Shown here: positions 50,282 through 59,004 of the stretch, in pieces
How the letters are laid out: each line of letters opens with the position of its first letter
How positions within the stretch are numbered: position 1 is the stretch's first letter
DNA from: DASXAI01 sp963728985
GTDB lineage: Bacteria; Actinomycetota; Acidimicrobiia; Acidimicrobiales; Ilumatobacteraceae
Assembly: GCA_963728985.1 (NCBI GenBank)
Contig: CAVSME010000001.1
Location: forward strand, 558,001-622,000
Reading direction: 5' to 3'
DNA: 64,000 nucleotides
Made by a program: the position numbers and the translations under genes
Notes under the pieces: generated by a model
What the model saw: only the letters and a program-made list of their open reading frames with translations
Databases searched by the model: none
Told to the model about the DNA's origin: nothing

Positions 50282-51250
50282 ATGAGCCAGTCCCCGCCGG
50301 TCGTGAGGTGCCGCGGCCTGACGCGATCATTCGGTAACCAGGTCGTGCTCGACGGCATCGACCTCGACGTCCCCGCCGGCACCATCGTCGGGCTCATCGG
50401 TCCGAGCGGCTGCGGCAAGACCACGCTGATGCGCATCCTGCTCGGCATCCGGGAGCCGACGGCCGGCGCCGTCGAGGTGCTCGGCGGCCACCCGGTCGAT
50501 TCCTCGCCGCGCCAGCGGGCCCGCATCGGCTACCTGGCCCAGCTGCCGGCGCTGTTCCCCAACCTGTCGCTGTGGAACAACCTGCGCTTCTCGGCCGCGT
50601 TGTACGGCGTGCGCCGCCGGGGCCGGCGCCGGCGGCTGCACCAGGCGCTCGACTTCGTCGGGCTCGACGGAGACCGCAAGAAGCTCCTGCGCCACGCGTC
50701 CGGCGGCATGCAGCGGCGCGTGTGCCTGGCCGCCGCGCTCGTGCACGATCCCGAGCTGATCCTGCTCGACGAACCCACCGCGGGGATCGACCCGATCTTG
50801 CGCGAGCGCTTCTGGAGCTACTTCCGGTCGCTGCGTGACAACGGCCGCACGCTGATCGTCTCGACGCAGTACGTCGGCGAGGCCGCCGACTGCGACATGG
50901 TCGCCGTGATGTGCGCCGGTCGGGTGATCGCCCTCGACACGCCCGACGGCCTGCGGCGGCGGGCCTTCGGCGGCGACCTGATCGACGTGCGCCCCGAGCG
51001 CGGCTGGCTCACCCGGGAAGACCTCGAGAAGCTGGCCACCGAGCCCTTCGTGCTCGCCGCCCGTCGCACGAGCGACGGCGCCCGCCTCGTGGTGGCCGAC
51101 GCCACCACCGCCACCGCCCCGCTGCTCGATCACCTCAACGAGCGCGACATCGGCGCCGTGGCCCTCGACCAGGTGACCCCGGACTACGACGAGATCTTCG
51201 TCGAGCTGATCCGGGCCAGTGACAGCGCCGACTGCGAGGTGCCGGCGTGA
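50282..51250 (+). CDS. ABC exporter ATP-binding protein
   Basis: This 322-aa ATPase has Walker A GPSGCGKTT, signature HASGGMQRRV, Walker B LILLDEPTAGID and a C-terminal ~90-residue extension typical of ABC-2 export ATPases. It overlaps the permease gene by 4 bp. The pair is inserted, on the opposite strand, between ligA and the MetE-like gene, which interrupts an otherwise common actinobacterial gene order. Confidence 0.88.
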   Translation: MSQSPPVVRCRGLTRSFGNQVVLDGIDLDVPAGTIVGLIGPSGCGKTTLMRILLGIREPTAGAVEVLGGHPVDSSPRQRARIGYLAQLPALFPNLSLWNNLRFSAALYGVRRRGRRRRLHQALDFVGLDGDRKKLLRHASGGMQRRVCLAAALVHDPELILLDEPTAGIDPILRERFWSYFRSLRDNGRTLIVSTQYVGEAADCDMVAVMCAGRVIALDTPDGLRRRAFGGDLIDVRPERGWLTREDLEKLATEPFVLAARRTSDGARLVVADATTATAPLLDHLNERDIGAVALDQVTPDYDEIFVELIRASDSADCEVPA

Positions 51251-52779
51251 GCGCGGTCGGCGCGTTGCGGCGGCCGAGCCAGGTGGCCGGCTTCCTGCGC
51301 AAGGAGGCAACGGACATCGGTCACCAGCCGCGCCTGGTGCTGATGCTCGTGCTCGGGCCGTTCCTCATCCTGCTCGCCTTCGGGCTCGGCTACCGCCAGT
51401 CGCCCGATCCGTACCGCACGCTCTTCGTCACGCCGCCGGGCAGCCCGTTCGCCGATCGCGTCGAGAACTACGCCAGCGAGCTCGGGCGCTTCGTGCGCTA
51501 CGACGGCACCACCACCGACGGTGCCAGCGCGCGAGCCCGCCTGGACCGCGGCGACGTCGACGTCGTCGTGGAGTTCCCCACCGATCCGCTCGCCACCATC
51601 CTCGCCGGCAAGCAGGCCCCCATCACCGTGATGCACACCCGCCTCGATCCGATCGAGCAGACGGCGATCGACTTCGCGTCGCGCCTCGCCGTCGACGAGA
51701 TCAACAGCCAGATCCTCGCCTCGATCGTGACCGAGGGTCAGCAGGCGGCCCGGCCGCTGGGCGACGTGTTCGGTGCTGCCAGCACGGCGGTGAGCGCGGT
51801 GGACCAGGCCATCACCAACGCCGATCCCGCCGGCGCCCGCACGGCGGCCGCCGACCTCGCCGCGCAGCTCGGCCAGCTCCGTACGACGCTGCAGCGAACC
51901 ACGGGGATCGCCGACCAGCTCGTGGCGCAGGCGCCCGACACGCTGGCCGGACCGGCATCGACGGCCAGCGATTCCCTCACCCAACTCGAGGCCAAGGTGG
52001 CCGCGCTGCAACAGACGCTGGCCGGGGCCGACGCCACGGCGGCGGCGCAGCAACTCGCCGACATCGACCACACGCTGAGCACGGTGCACGCCAACTTCGA
52101 CGCGTTCACGACCGTCGAGGCGAAGGTGCTCGTGCGCCCGTTCACCAGTCTGGTGGCGACGGCCGCGCCGGGCACGCACACCATCACCGACTTCTACGCA
52201 CCCGCCGCCGTCGTGCTGTTGGTCCAGCAGTTCGGCGTCGCCTTCGGCGCCCTCACGTTCGTGCGGGAGCGGGCCCTCGGCACCGTCGAGCTGTACCAGG
52301 CCGGCCCGGTGTCGGCCGGCCCGATGCTGATCGGCAAGTTCCTCGGCTACCTCCTCGTCGGCGGCGTGGTGGCGGCCGCGCTCGTGGAGCTCATGGTGCT
52401 CGTCCTCGACGTCCCCCTCCAGGGCAGCACGATCGCGGTCGCCATCGTGCTCGGGCTCGTGCTGCTCGGCTCGATCGGCCTCGGGTTCATCATCTCGCTC
52501 GTGTCGCGCAACGACACCCAGGCCGTGCAGTACGCCATGATCGTGCTCCTCGCCAGCCTCTTCTTCAGCGGCTTCTTCCTCGCCACCGATCGGCTCGTGT
52601 ACCCGGCCCACATCATCAGCTGGATGCTGCCGGCCACGTTCGGGATCAGCCTGCTGCGCGACGTGATGCTGCGCGGCAGCGACCTCGACGGCGGCACCAT
52701 CACCGCCCTCGCGGGCTACGCCGCGGTGGTCATAGCCCTCAGCTACGCCGGCACCCGGCGGCTACTACGCCCCGATTAG
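51247..52779 (+). CDS. ABC-2 exporter permease with large external coiled domain (YhgE/Pip-like layout)
   Basis: This 510-aa protein has one N-terminal membrane helix (~30-47), then a ~260-residue external part rich in Ala/Gln/Thr helices (residues ~50-310; SLTQLEAKVAALQQTL and similar heptads), then five membrane helices of the ABC2_membrane_3 type (RERALGTVELYQAGPVSAGPMLIGKFLGYLL). The long external helical section suggests contact with an extracellular partner or substrate. Its cognate ATPase is encoded immediately upstream. Confidence 0.84.
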   Translation: MSAVGALRRPSQVAGFLRKEATDIGHQPRLVLMLVLGPFLILLAFGLGYRQSPDPYRTLFVTPPGSPFADRVENYASELGRFVRYDGTTTDGASARARLDRGDVDVVVEFPTDPLATILAGKQAPITVMHTRLDPIEQTAIDFASRLAVDEINSQILASIVTEGQQAARPLGDVFGAASTAVSAVDQAITNADPAGARTAAADLAAQLGQLRTTLQRTTGIADQLVAQAPDTLAGPASTASDSLTQLEAKVAALQQTLAGADATAAAQQLADIDHTLSTVHANFDAFTTVEAKVLVRPFTSLVATAAPGTHTITDFYAPAAVVLLVQQFGVAFGALTFVRERALGTVELYQAGPVSAGPMLIGKFLGYLLVGGVVAAALVELMVLVLDVPLQGSTIAVAIVLGLVLLGSIGLGFIISLVSRNDTQAVQYAMIVLLASLFFSGFFLATDRLVYPAHIISWMLPATFGISLLRDVMLRGSDLDGGTITALAGYAAVVIALSYAGTRRLLRPD

Positions 52780-52780
52780 T

Positions 52781-52873
52781 TGCGTCGCCGCCTCCGCAAG
52801 CTTCGGCTTGCTCCTGCTCGCTGCGCTCGGACAATCCCTCAGGGGCCTGCCCCTGCCGACGCACTGCGGCGGC
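52781..52873 (-). repeat. Dispersed repeat family A, copy 2
   Basis: This copy is homologous to the A copies at 29102 and 54844, in the same orientation as the first. It fills the gap between the convergent permease and MetE-like genes. Confidence 0.65.
52796..52811 (+). terminator. Short UUCG-loop hairpin after the ABC permease gene
   Basis: GCAAGC and GCTTGC close a TTCG tetraloop 16 bp after the permease stop. It lies within repeat family A copy 2. Confidence 0.5.
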
Positions 52874-52887
52874 ACGCTGGTACCCGG

Positions 52888-53889
52888 TCAGGCCCCCACA
52901 GAGAGACGCGTCGCGACCGCTTGGCCGTGCACCCGGTCGGCCACGGCGTCGACGAGCTCGAAGATGTGGTCGATGGCCCCCGGCTCGTGCAGCCCGAGCC
53001 CGCACGCCGGCGTCACGATGGCCTGGCGGCGCAGGCGCCCGGCGTCGCAGCCCCCCTGGACGAGGGTGCACCACAGATCGGCCAGCTCCCGCCAGTGGCG
53101 ATCGGCGGTCGTGCCGACGGGACCGTCGGTCGGCACGGCCCCCCACGCCACCCACCCGCCGTCATCCAGGAACTGGGCGAGGTAGCCGGCGATGCCCTCG
53201 ATGCCCGATCGCACGGGCATCCAGAGGATGCCGGGCCCGGCGGCGAGGATCGACGACCAGTCGCTCGGGCCACAGCAGTGGACGCCGGCCAGGGAAGCCG
53301 GATCGACGGCGGCCAGGGCGCCCGAGACGAGGTCGATGGCGGTGTCGGGATCGAGCGGGAAGCCGGGCTGGAGGAGACCGGTCATGCCGGGCTCGTCGAT
53401 GACCACGACCTGGGCGTCCCGGGCGATGACCTCGGCCACCGCGTCGCCGATGGTGCGCACGTGGCGGCGCACCACCCGGGCGGCGAGGTCGAACGCGAGG
53501 GTCGGCGCCACGCCCGCCTGGGCCAGGGCCAGGCCGAACGTCACCGGGCCGGTGAACTGCCACTTGACCGGGCCGTCCCAGCCCTGGGCCACGTCGAGGA
53601 AGGCCCGCAGGCCGCCGAAGGCGTCGTGGTCGAGGTCGGTGTCCCGGTCGGGACCGAGCCGCACCCGGGCGACGTCGACCACCAGGTCACCGTCGTCGTC
53701 GACGGTCACGCCGGCCATGCCCACGGCCGCCTGGCCCAGCATCGACTCCGCCGGCGACCGCTGGGGGAGCGACGGGATGGCCGGGAGGTCGGGCAACCGC
53801 TCCAGGACGAACTCCGCAGCGGCGCGGGCGTCCGTGTGCGGCAGGCTCCCGATCCCGCTCGCCGCTCCCGCCGTGAGGTGCATCGTCAT
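52888..53889 (-). CDS. Short MetE-like (cobalamin-independent methionine synthase family) protein
   Basis: This 333-aa protein corresponds to the C-terminal catalytic half of MetE only. Probable zinc ligands are in GVHCCGP and TPACGLGLHEPG, with an acidic residue in VVIDEPGM. Full MetE is ~750 aa and uses a folate-binding N-terminal half; core-MetE proteins lack it and are thought to take methyl groups from corrinoid donors. ATG 53889 follows AGGGAG. Its place between mnmA and ligA is conserved in many actinobacteria. Confidence 0.8.
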   Translation of the reverse strand: MTMHLTAGAASGIGSLPHTDARAAAEFVLERLPDLPAIPSLPQRSPAESMLGQAAVGMAGVTVDDDGDLVVDVARVRLGPDRDTDLDHDAFGGLRAFLDVAQGWDGPVKWQFTGPVTFGLALAQAGVAPTLAFDLAARVVRRHVRTIGDAVAEVIARDAQVVVIDEPGMTGLLQPGFPLDPDTAIDLVSGALAAVDPASLAGVHCCGPSDWSSILAAGPGILWMPVRSGIEGIAGYLAQFLDDGGWVAWGAVPTDGPVGTTADRHWRELADLWCTLVQGGCDAGRLRRQAIVTPACGLGLHEPGAIDHIFELVDAVADRVHGQAVATRLSVGA

Positions 53890-53958
53890 CCGCTCTCCCT
53901 TGATGCGAGCCCCCAACGTTGGCCCAGGGCGGCCCCGTAGGCAAATCTTGGAGACCCC

Positions 53959-54840
53959 ATGAATCCTTCCACCCGATGGCTCTGGCTTCTGCGCGGCTCG
54001 TGGGCCCTGCTGGCCGTGGTCGCGCTTCCCGCGTTCGCCGGTGCCCTGGACGGCCGCAGCGGCGCCGTGCAGCTCGTTGCCGCCGCCGGTCTGTGGGCCG
54101 GGTGGGTGGCCGTCCTGGGCGCCAGCTTGCTGCCGTCGCCGGCCAGCCTCACGGTGGTCCGCCTGGTCAGCCCGGGCGCGGCGGTCGCCGGCGTCGTGGC
54201 CGCCTTCGCCGGCGCCAGCGCCGTGGCCGCCATCGCCGCCGTGGGCCTGGGGCTGCTGGCCGCCATCGTGGCCGCCACGGCCGAGGTCGGCGGGGCGTTC
54301 GTCCAGGCGGGCGCCTACGGCGACGAGAGCCGCTTCCTCCTGCGGCCTCCCGGCGCCCTGGTGGCCGGGCCCCTCGAGGTGGCCTGGGCCGTCCTGGCGG
54401 GGGCGGTCGGCGCCGGACCCCTCCTGCTGGCCGCCCGCGCCTGGCTGGCCGGGCTGCTCGTCACGGCGGCGGCCGTCGCCCTGGCCGTCGTGCTCGGGCC
54501 CCGGTTCCATCGCCTCGCCCTGCGCTGGTTCGTGTTCGTGCCCGCCGGCGTCGTGGTCCGGGACCCGCTCGTGCTGACCGACACCGCCATGTTCCGCCGG
54601 GGCGACGTCCGGACGCTGGCCCTGGCCCGCGCCGGCACGGCGGCCCCGGATCTCACCGCCCGGGCTCTCGGGCCGGCCGTCGAGGTCGACCTGGCCGGCA
54701 CCGGCACCATCGCCGTCGGGGGGCCGTTCATGGACGAGCGGGAGGGGCGCAGCGTGTCCATCGACAGCTTCCTGATCAGCCCCAGCCGCCCCGGCCAGGT
54801 GCTGGCCGAAGCCGAACGCCGCGCCTACCCGGTGGCGTGA
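53959..54840 (+). CDS. Conserved actinobacterial membrane protein of unknown function
   Basis: This 293-aa protein has about six hydrophobic segments in the first 190 residues (Ala/Val/Leu-rich) and a soluble C-terminal ~100 residues beginning FVFVPAGVVVRDPLVLTDTAMFRRGDV. I know the pattern from actinobacterial proteins of unknown function but cannot assign a role. TTGGAG lies upstream of ATG 53959. It is divergent from the MetE-like gene. Confidence 0.72.
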   Translation: MNPSTRWLWLLRGSWALLAVVALPAFAGALDGRSGAVQLVAAAGLWAGWVAVLGASLLPSPASLTVVRLVSPGAAVAGVVAAFAGASAVAAIAAVGLGLLAAIVAATAEVGGAFVQAGAYGDESRFLLRPPGALVAGPLEVAWAVLAGAVGAGPLLLAARAWLAGLLVTAAAVALAVVLGPRFHRLALRWFVFVPAGVVVRDPLVLTDTAMFRRGDVRTLALARAGTAAPDLTARALGPAVEVDLAGTGTIAVGGPFMDEREGRSVSIDSFLISPSRPGQVLAEAERRAYPVA

Positions 54841-54843
54841 GTG

Positions 54844-54942
54844 GCGCCGCAGTGCGGCGGCAGGGGCAACCGCCCGAGGGATTGTCCGAAGCGCAGCGAG
54901 TCAGGAGCCAGCCGAAGCGACAGCGGAGGAGGGCGACGAAGA
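54844..54942 (+). repeat. Dispersed repeat family A, copy 3
   Basis: This copy starts with GCGCCGCAGTGCGGCGGC (palindromic core) and continues GATTGTCCGAAGCGCAGCGA. It is inverted relative to copies 1 and 2. Its right half codes the C-terminus of mnmA (SSSPSSAVASAGS), just as copy 1 codes that of the MarR fusion. Confidence 0.65.
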
Positions 54943-55974
54943 TACGGCGATGCCCCCGCCGAGCACGAGCTCGTCGGCCGAGTCGTAGATGACCACGCTC
55001 TGGCCGGGAGCGACCCGTCGCTGGGGCTCAGCCCAGCGCACCACCGAGCCGTCGACGACGGCGGGGCGGGCCGGGCCGTGGGCGCTGCACTGCACGAGCA
55101 CCGGCCCGAGTGCGGGATCGCCGGCCCACTGGAGATCGCGCAGCGCCAGCTCGCCGGTCTGGAGATCGCTGGCGGCGCCGACCGTGATCGTGGCCGCCAC
55201 CGGATCGACGGCCATCACGTAGCGCCGCTCGCCACCGCCGGCGGTCAGCCCCCGCCGCTGACCCACGGTGACCAGTTCGACGGCGTCGACGCGCCCGACG
55301 GTGCGGCCGCCGGTGTCGACCACCACGCCCGGCGTGAACGGGATGCGCTGGGCCAGGAAGGCCTCGCGACCGCCGCCGGTGGTGATGAAGCACACGTCCT
55401 GGCTGTCGGGCTTGGCCGCGGTGCGCAGCCCGAGCGACGCCGCCATGGCCCGCACGTCGGCCTTCGTGCGGTGGCCCACCGGGAACTGCAGCCGCGCCAG
55501 GGCCGCCGACCCCAGCATGTGCAGCACGTAGCTCTGGTCCTTGGGCCGGTCGGCGCCGCGACGCACGCGGAAGCCGCCGTCCACCGCCGCGATGCGGGCG
55601 TGGTGACCGGTGGCCACTGCGTCGATGCCGAGGCGCTCGGCGCGCGCCAGCAGGCGATCGAACTTGATGTGGCGGTTGCACTCGACGCACGGGTTGGGCG
55701 TGCGCCCGGCGGCATGGTCGGCGACGTAGGGCGCCACCACGTCGGTGTGGAAGTCCTCGCTGAAGTTGAACACGACATGGTCGATGCCGAGCTGCTGCGC
55801 GACGCGGCGGGCGTCGTCGACGTCGGCCACCGAGCAGCAGCCGGTGTCGCTCTCGCCGCCCCACAGGCGCATGGTGACGCCTACGACGTCCCAGCCCCGC
55901 TCGACGAGCAGTGCCGCCGCCACCGAGGAGTCGACGCCGCCGCTCATGGCGACGAGCACGGACCGCTCGCTCAC
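54901..55974 (-). CDS. mnmA: tRNA-specific 2-thiouridylase MnmA
   Basis: This 357-aa enzyme thiolates U34 of tRNAs for Lys, Glu and Gln. The PP-loop is SGGVDSS (residues 10-16). The catalytic cysteines lie in NPCVECN and SQDVCFI, and GQRRGL near the middle is typical. GTG 55974 has GGGAG about 9 nt upstream. The last ~15 residues lie in a dispersed repeat and look non-native. Sulfur should come from the cysteine desulfurase encoded just upstream. Confidence 0.94.
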   Translation of the reverse strand: MSERSVLVAMSGGVDSSVAAALLVERGWDVVGVTMRLWGGESDTGCCSVADVDDARRVAQQLGIDHVVFNFSEDFHTDVVAPYVADHAAGRTPNPCVECNRHIKFDRLLARAERLGIDAVATGHHARIAAVDGGFRVRRGADRPKDQSYVLHMLGSAALARLQFPVGHRTKADVRAMAASLGLRTAAKPDSQDVCFITTGGGREAFLAQRIPFTPGVVVDTGGRTVGRVDAVELVTVGQRRGLTAGGGERRYVMAVDPVAATITVGAASDLQTGELALRDLQWAGDPALGPVLVQCSAHGPARPAVVDGSVVRWAEPQRRVAPGQSVVIYDSADELVLGGGIAVSSSPSSAVASAGS

Positions 55975-56099
55975 TGGTGCACGCTCCCATCATGAGTACG
56001 GGTTCGGTCCGGCGTGGCGCACGGGGCACCAGTGAGCAGTTCGCCGCTACGCGGCGAACAAGGCACCGTGTCTTCGATGTGCTCGCTCCGCTCACTCAT
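55971..56099 (-). CDS. Possible 42-aa coupled small ORF between iscS and mnmA
   Basis: ATG 56099 overlaps the desulfurase stop (ATGA), and the TGA at 55971 overlaps the mnmA GTG start (GTGA). The small frame therefore links the two genes without a gap. The product begins MSERSEHIEDT and has no recognisable domain. A perfect 9-bp hairpin (56039-56059, loop TAC) lies inside it. It may be only a translational bridge or a chance frame. Confidence 0.3.
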   Translation of the reverse strand: MSERSEHIEDTVPCSPRSGELLTGAPCATPDRTRTHDGSVHQ

Positions 56100-57215
56100 C
56101 GGCGCAGCTGGCGCACGGCGGCCGGGATCACAGTGAGCGCCTCGTCGATGTCGGCGTCGGTGGTGGCGAACCCGAGCGACAACCGCAGCGCGCCGAGCGA
56201 CTGCTCCTTCGGGACGCCCATGGCCGTCAGCACGTGCGAGGGCTCCATGGCCCCGCTGGCACACGCCGACGCCGCCGATGCGCACACCCCGGCCCGATCG
56301 AGGAGGAAGAGCAGCGCCTCGCTCTCCACGCCCTCGATGCACACATGCGCCGACCCCGCCACCTTCATGGCGCGCGGCACGGTCTCGTGGACACCGGGCA
56401 GCGCCGCCTGCAGGCCGTCGACCAACCGGTCGCGCTGGGCGGTGACGCGCGCCACCACGGCGGCCCGCTCGGCCACCGTGACCCGCATGGCCGCGGCCAT
56501 CGCGACGATGCCGGCGACGTTGTGCGTACCGCTGCGGCGATCGCGCTCCTGACCGCCGCCGAGGATGAGGGGCTCGAGATCGACATCGCCCCGCACCACC
56601 AGCGCGCCGACGCCCTTCGGCCCGCCGAACTTGTGGGCGCTGACGCTGATGCAGTCAGCGGCGGCGGCGTCGACAGCGACGTCGAGCCAGGCGAAGGCCT
56701 GCACGGCGTCGGTGTGGAGGATGGCTCGAGGCGCCTCGGCCCGCACGAGCGCCGCCACCTCGGCGAAGGGCTGGACGGTGCCGACCTCGTTGTTGGCCAG
56801 CATGATCGAGACAACCGTCACATCGGGACTCGAGCGCGCCGGTGAGGTCATCCACATCGATCCGCCCGGCGGCGTCGACGCCGACCAGGCGACCGCCGAC
56901 GTGCTCGACGGGGTGCAGCACGGCGTGGTGCTCGACAGCACTGCCCACCGCCCGGCCGCCGTGGCGGCGAACGGCGCCGAGCACGGCGTGGTTGTCGGCC
57001 TCGGTGCCGCTGCCGGTGAACACGACCTCGCCCGGTCGGCAGCCGAGGGCCTCGGCGACGGTGTCCCGGGCCTCGTCGACCGCCTGGCGGGCCTGGCGGG
57101 CGGCGGCGTGGGCACCCGAGGAGTTGGCGAAGCGATCCTGCAGGTACGGGGCCATGGCCTCGACCGCCTCAGGGCGCATCGGCGTGGACGCCGCGTAGTC
57201 GAGGTAGGCCGGCAC
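56096..57215 (-). pseudogene. iscS: Cysteine desulfurase (IscS/NifS type) with an internal frameshift
   Basis: The N-terminal third (VPAYLDYAASTPMRP through DVDDLTGALE) and the C-terminal two thirds (PDVTVVSIMLANNEVGTVQPF onward) are in different frames. The joint lies near 56820-56835, and one extra base or two missing bases would explain it. Otherwise the protein is complete: PLP lysine in SVSAHKFGG and catalytic cysteine in CASAASACASG followed by EPSHVL. It should feed sulfur to MnmA. The GTG start has TAACCT 6 nt upstream. Because the gene is central to tRNA thiolation, an assembly error or recoding is as likely as true decay. Confidence 0.8.
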
Positions 57216-57221
57216 GATCCC

Positions 57222-57227
57222 AGGTTA
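57222..57227 (-). promoter_or_regulatory. -10 box (TAACCT), leaderless promoter of the cysteine desulfurase gene
   Basis: On the minus strand TAACCT is followed by 6 nt and GTG 57215, without a Shine-Dalgarno site. Confidence 0.5.
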
Positions 57228-57253
57228 CGGCGACGCTGTGGTGGAATTCGCCG

Positions 57254-57994
57254 GTGCGGGGCTACGGACCATCGAGCTACGGCGATGGCATCGCCGACGT
57301 CTACGACGACTGGTACGACGAGCTCGAGGTCGACGCCCCCGTCGCCACTCTCGTCGCGCTGGCCGGCGGCGGCCCCGTGCTCGAGCTGGGCATCGGCACC
57401 GGCCGGCTGGCTCTCCCGCTCGCGGCGCGCGGCGTGGCGGTGAGCGGCGTGGATGCGTCGGCCGCCATGGTGGCGCGTCTGCGGGCCAAGCCCGGCGGTG
57501 ACCAGATCGACGTGGTGGTCGGGGACATGACCGGCGACGATCCGCCCGGACCGTTCACCTTGGCGTTCGCCGCCGTCAACACGTTCTTCAACCTGACCGT
57601 GGCGGGTGCGCAGGAAGCCTGCTTCCAGGCGGTGGCGGCGCGCCTGGTCACCGGCGGCCGGCTCGTCATCGATGCGTTCGTGCCCGATCCCGACGAGGAC
57701 GGCGACAGCATCCGCGTGCGCAACGTGGCCCACGATCGAGTGGTGCTCGACGTGGTCCACACCGACGTGGCCGCGCAGCACGCCTTCGGCCAGATCGTCG
57801 AACTGGTCGACGGCCAGCCCGTTCGCCTGCGCCCGTGGTCCGTGCGCTGGTCCACGCCGGATCAGCTCGATGCCATGGCCACCGCCGCCGGTCTCGAATT
57901 GGAGCACCGCTGGAGCGACTGGGACGGCGGGCGGTTCGGCCCCGACAGCGCCCGGCACGTGTCGGTGTGGCGGCGGATCGCGGACGTAGGCTGA
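57254..57994 (+). CDS. Class I SAM-dependent methyltransferase
   Basis: This 246-aa protein has an opening YGDGIADVYDDWYDELE, motif I VLELGIGTGRLALPLA, the acidic loop VSGVDASAAMVARL and motif II-like VVVGDMTGDDPPGPFTLAF, which place it in the Rossmann-type methyltransferases. The acceptor is unknown. GTG 57254 is the best start, with no clear ribosome site. It is divergent from the desulfurase gene; galT follows 8 bp downstream. Confidence 0.83.
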   Translation: MRGYGPSSYGDGIADVYDDWYDELEVDAPVATLVALAGGGPVLELGIGTGRLALPLAARGVAVSGVDASAAMVARLRAKPGGDQIDVVVGDMTGDDPPGPFTLAFAAVNTFFNLTVAGAQEACFQAVAARLVTGGRLVIDAFVPDPDEDGDSIRVRNVAHDRVVLDVVHTDVAAQHAFGQIVELVDGQPVRLRPWSVRWSTPDQLDAMATAAGLELEHRWSDWDGGRFGPDSARHVSVWRRIADVG

Positions 57995-58002
57995 GAGGCG
58001 AG

Positions 58003-59004
58003 ATGAGCCAGTTGCGCCTCAACCCGTTGAACGGCCGGTGGGTCACCATCGTCGCCGATCGCGGCGAGCGGCCCACTGATTTCGCCCCGCGCCTGCGCCA
58101 GGTCGAGGCCGATCCGAACCGTCCGTGCCCGTTCTGCCCGGGCAACGAGGAGGCCACGCCGCCCGCCCTCGAGACCTACGACCGCGACGGGCACTGGAAC
58201 ATCCGCATCGTGCCCAACCTGTATCCGGCGTTCTACGGCCACGACACGATGGCGGTGCGCAACCTCGGTCCCGTGCACGTCCAGGCGTCGGCCAGCGGCA
58301 TCCACGAGGTGCTGGTCTTCTCCCGCGACCACTACGGCAGCTGGGCCGACCTCGACGATCGGGCCGCCGGGCTCGTCATGGCGGCGCTGCGCGACCGCAT
58401 GGAAGAGCACGCCCGCACCCCGCACGTCCGCTACACGCAGGCCATCGTCAACCGCGGTCGCGAAGCGGGAGCATCGCTGTCGCACCCGCACGGCCAGCTC
58501 CTCGGCATGCCGTTCGTGCCCGGCGAGATCGTGGACGAGGAGAAGGCCTTCGCCCGGTTCGAGGGCGGCTGCATCCTGTGCGCCACCGTGGAAGCCGAGA
58601 CCGTCGACGGCACTCGCATCGTGCTGGCCGACGAGCGCGCCGTCGCCGTCACCCCGTTCTGGAGCGGCACGCCCTACGAGCTGCTGGTGATCCCCCGGGC
58701 CCACGAGGGCCACCTGCAGGGGTCGGCCCCCGCCGACCTCGCCGCTGTCGGCCGCACCATCCGCTCGGTGCTGGCCATCCTGGCCGAGCGCCTGGGTGAC
58801 GTCGCCTACAACCTCGTGTTCCACACAGCGCCGCACCACCACGCCGGCACCTACCACTGGCACGCCCACATCTGGCCCAAGCTCGCCACCACGGCGGGGT
58901 TCGAGCGGGGCACGGGCGTGCTGATCAACATCACGCCGCCCGAGCTGGCGGCCCAGGAGTTGCGGCGGGCCGCCGAGCCGGCAACAGCACAGGCTCGAGC
59001 GTGA
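58003..59004 (+). CDS. galT: Galactose-1-phosphate uridylyltransferase
   Basis: This 333-aa HIT-superfamily enzyme exchanges UMP between UDP-glucose and galactose-1-phosphate. The active-site motif HPHGQ is present (SLSHPHGQLLGMPF). Zinc ligands are in CPFC and HAHIWP near the end. No galK or galE is in the window, so a related nucleotidyl transfer such as ADP-sugar phosphorylase activity is possible. GTGA overlap with the next gene. Confidence 0.88.
   Translation: MSQLRLNPLNGRWVTIVADRGERPTDFAPRLRQVEADPNRPCPFCPGNEEATPPALETYDRDGHWNIRIVPNLYPAFYGHDTMAVRNLGPVHVQASASGIHEVLVFSRDHYGSWADLDDRAAGLVMAALRDRMEEHARTPHVRYTQAIVNRGREAGASLSHPHGQLLGMPFVPGEIVDEEKAFARFEGGCILCATVEAETVDGTRIVLADERAVAVTPFWSGTPYELLVIPRAHEGHLQGSAPADLAAVGRTIRSVLAILAERLGDVAYNLVFHTAPHHHAGTYHWHAHIWPKLATTAGFERGTGVLINITPPELAAQELRRAAEPATAQARA

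Noticed and set aside
56815..56840. Programmed +1 frameshift in the cysteine desulfurase gene
   Set aside because: Possible but no stimulatory element, rare codon or stop codon at the site is visible; assembly error or mutation is simpler.
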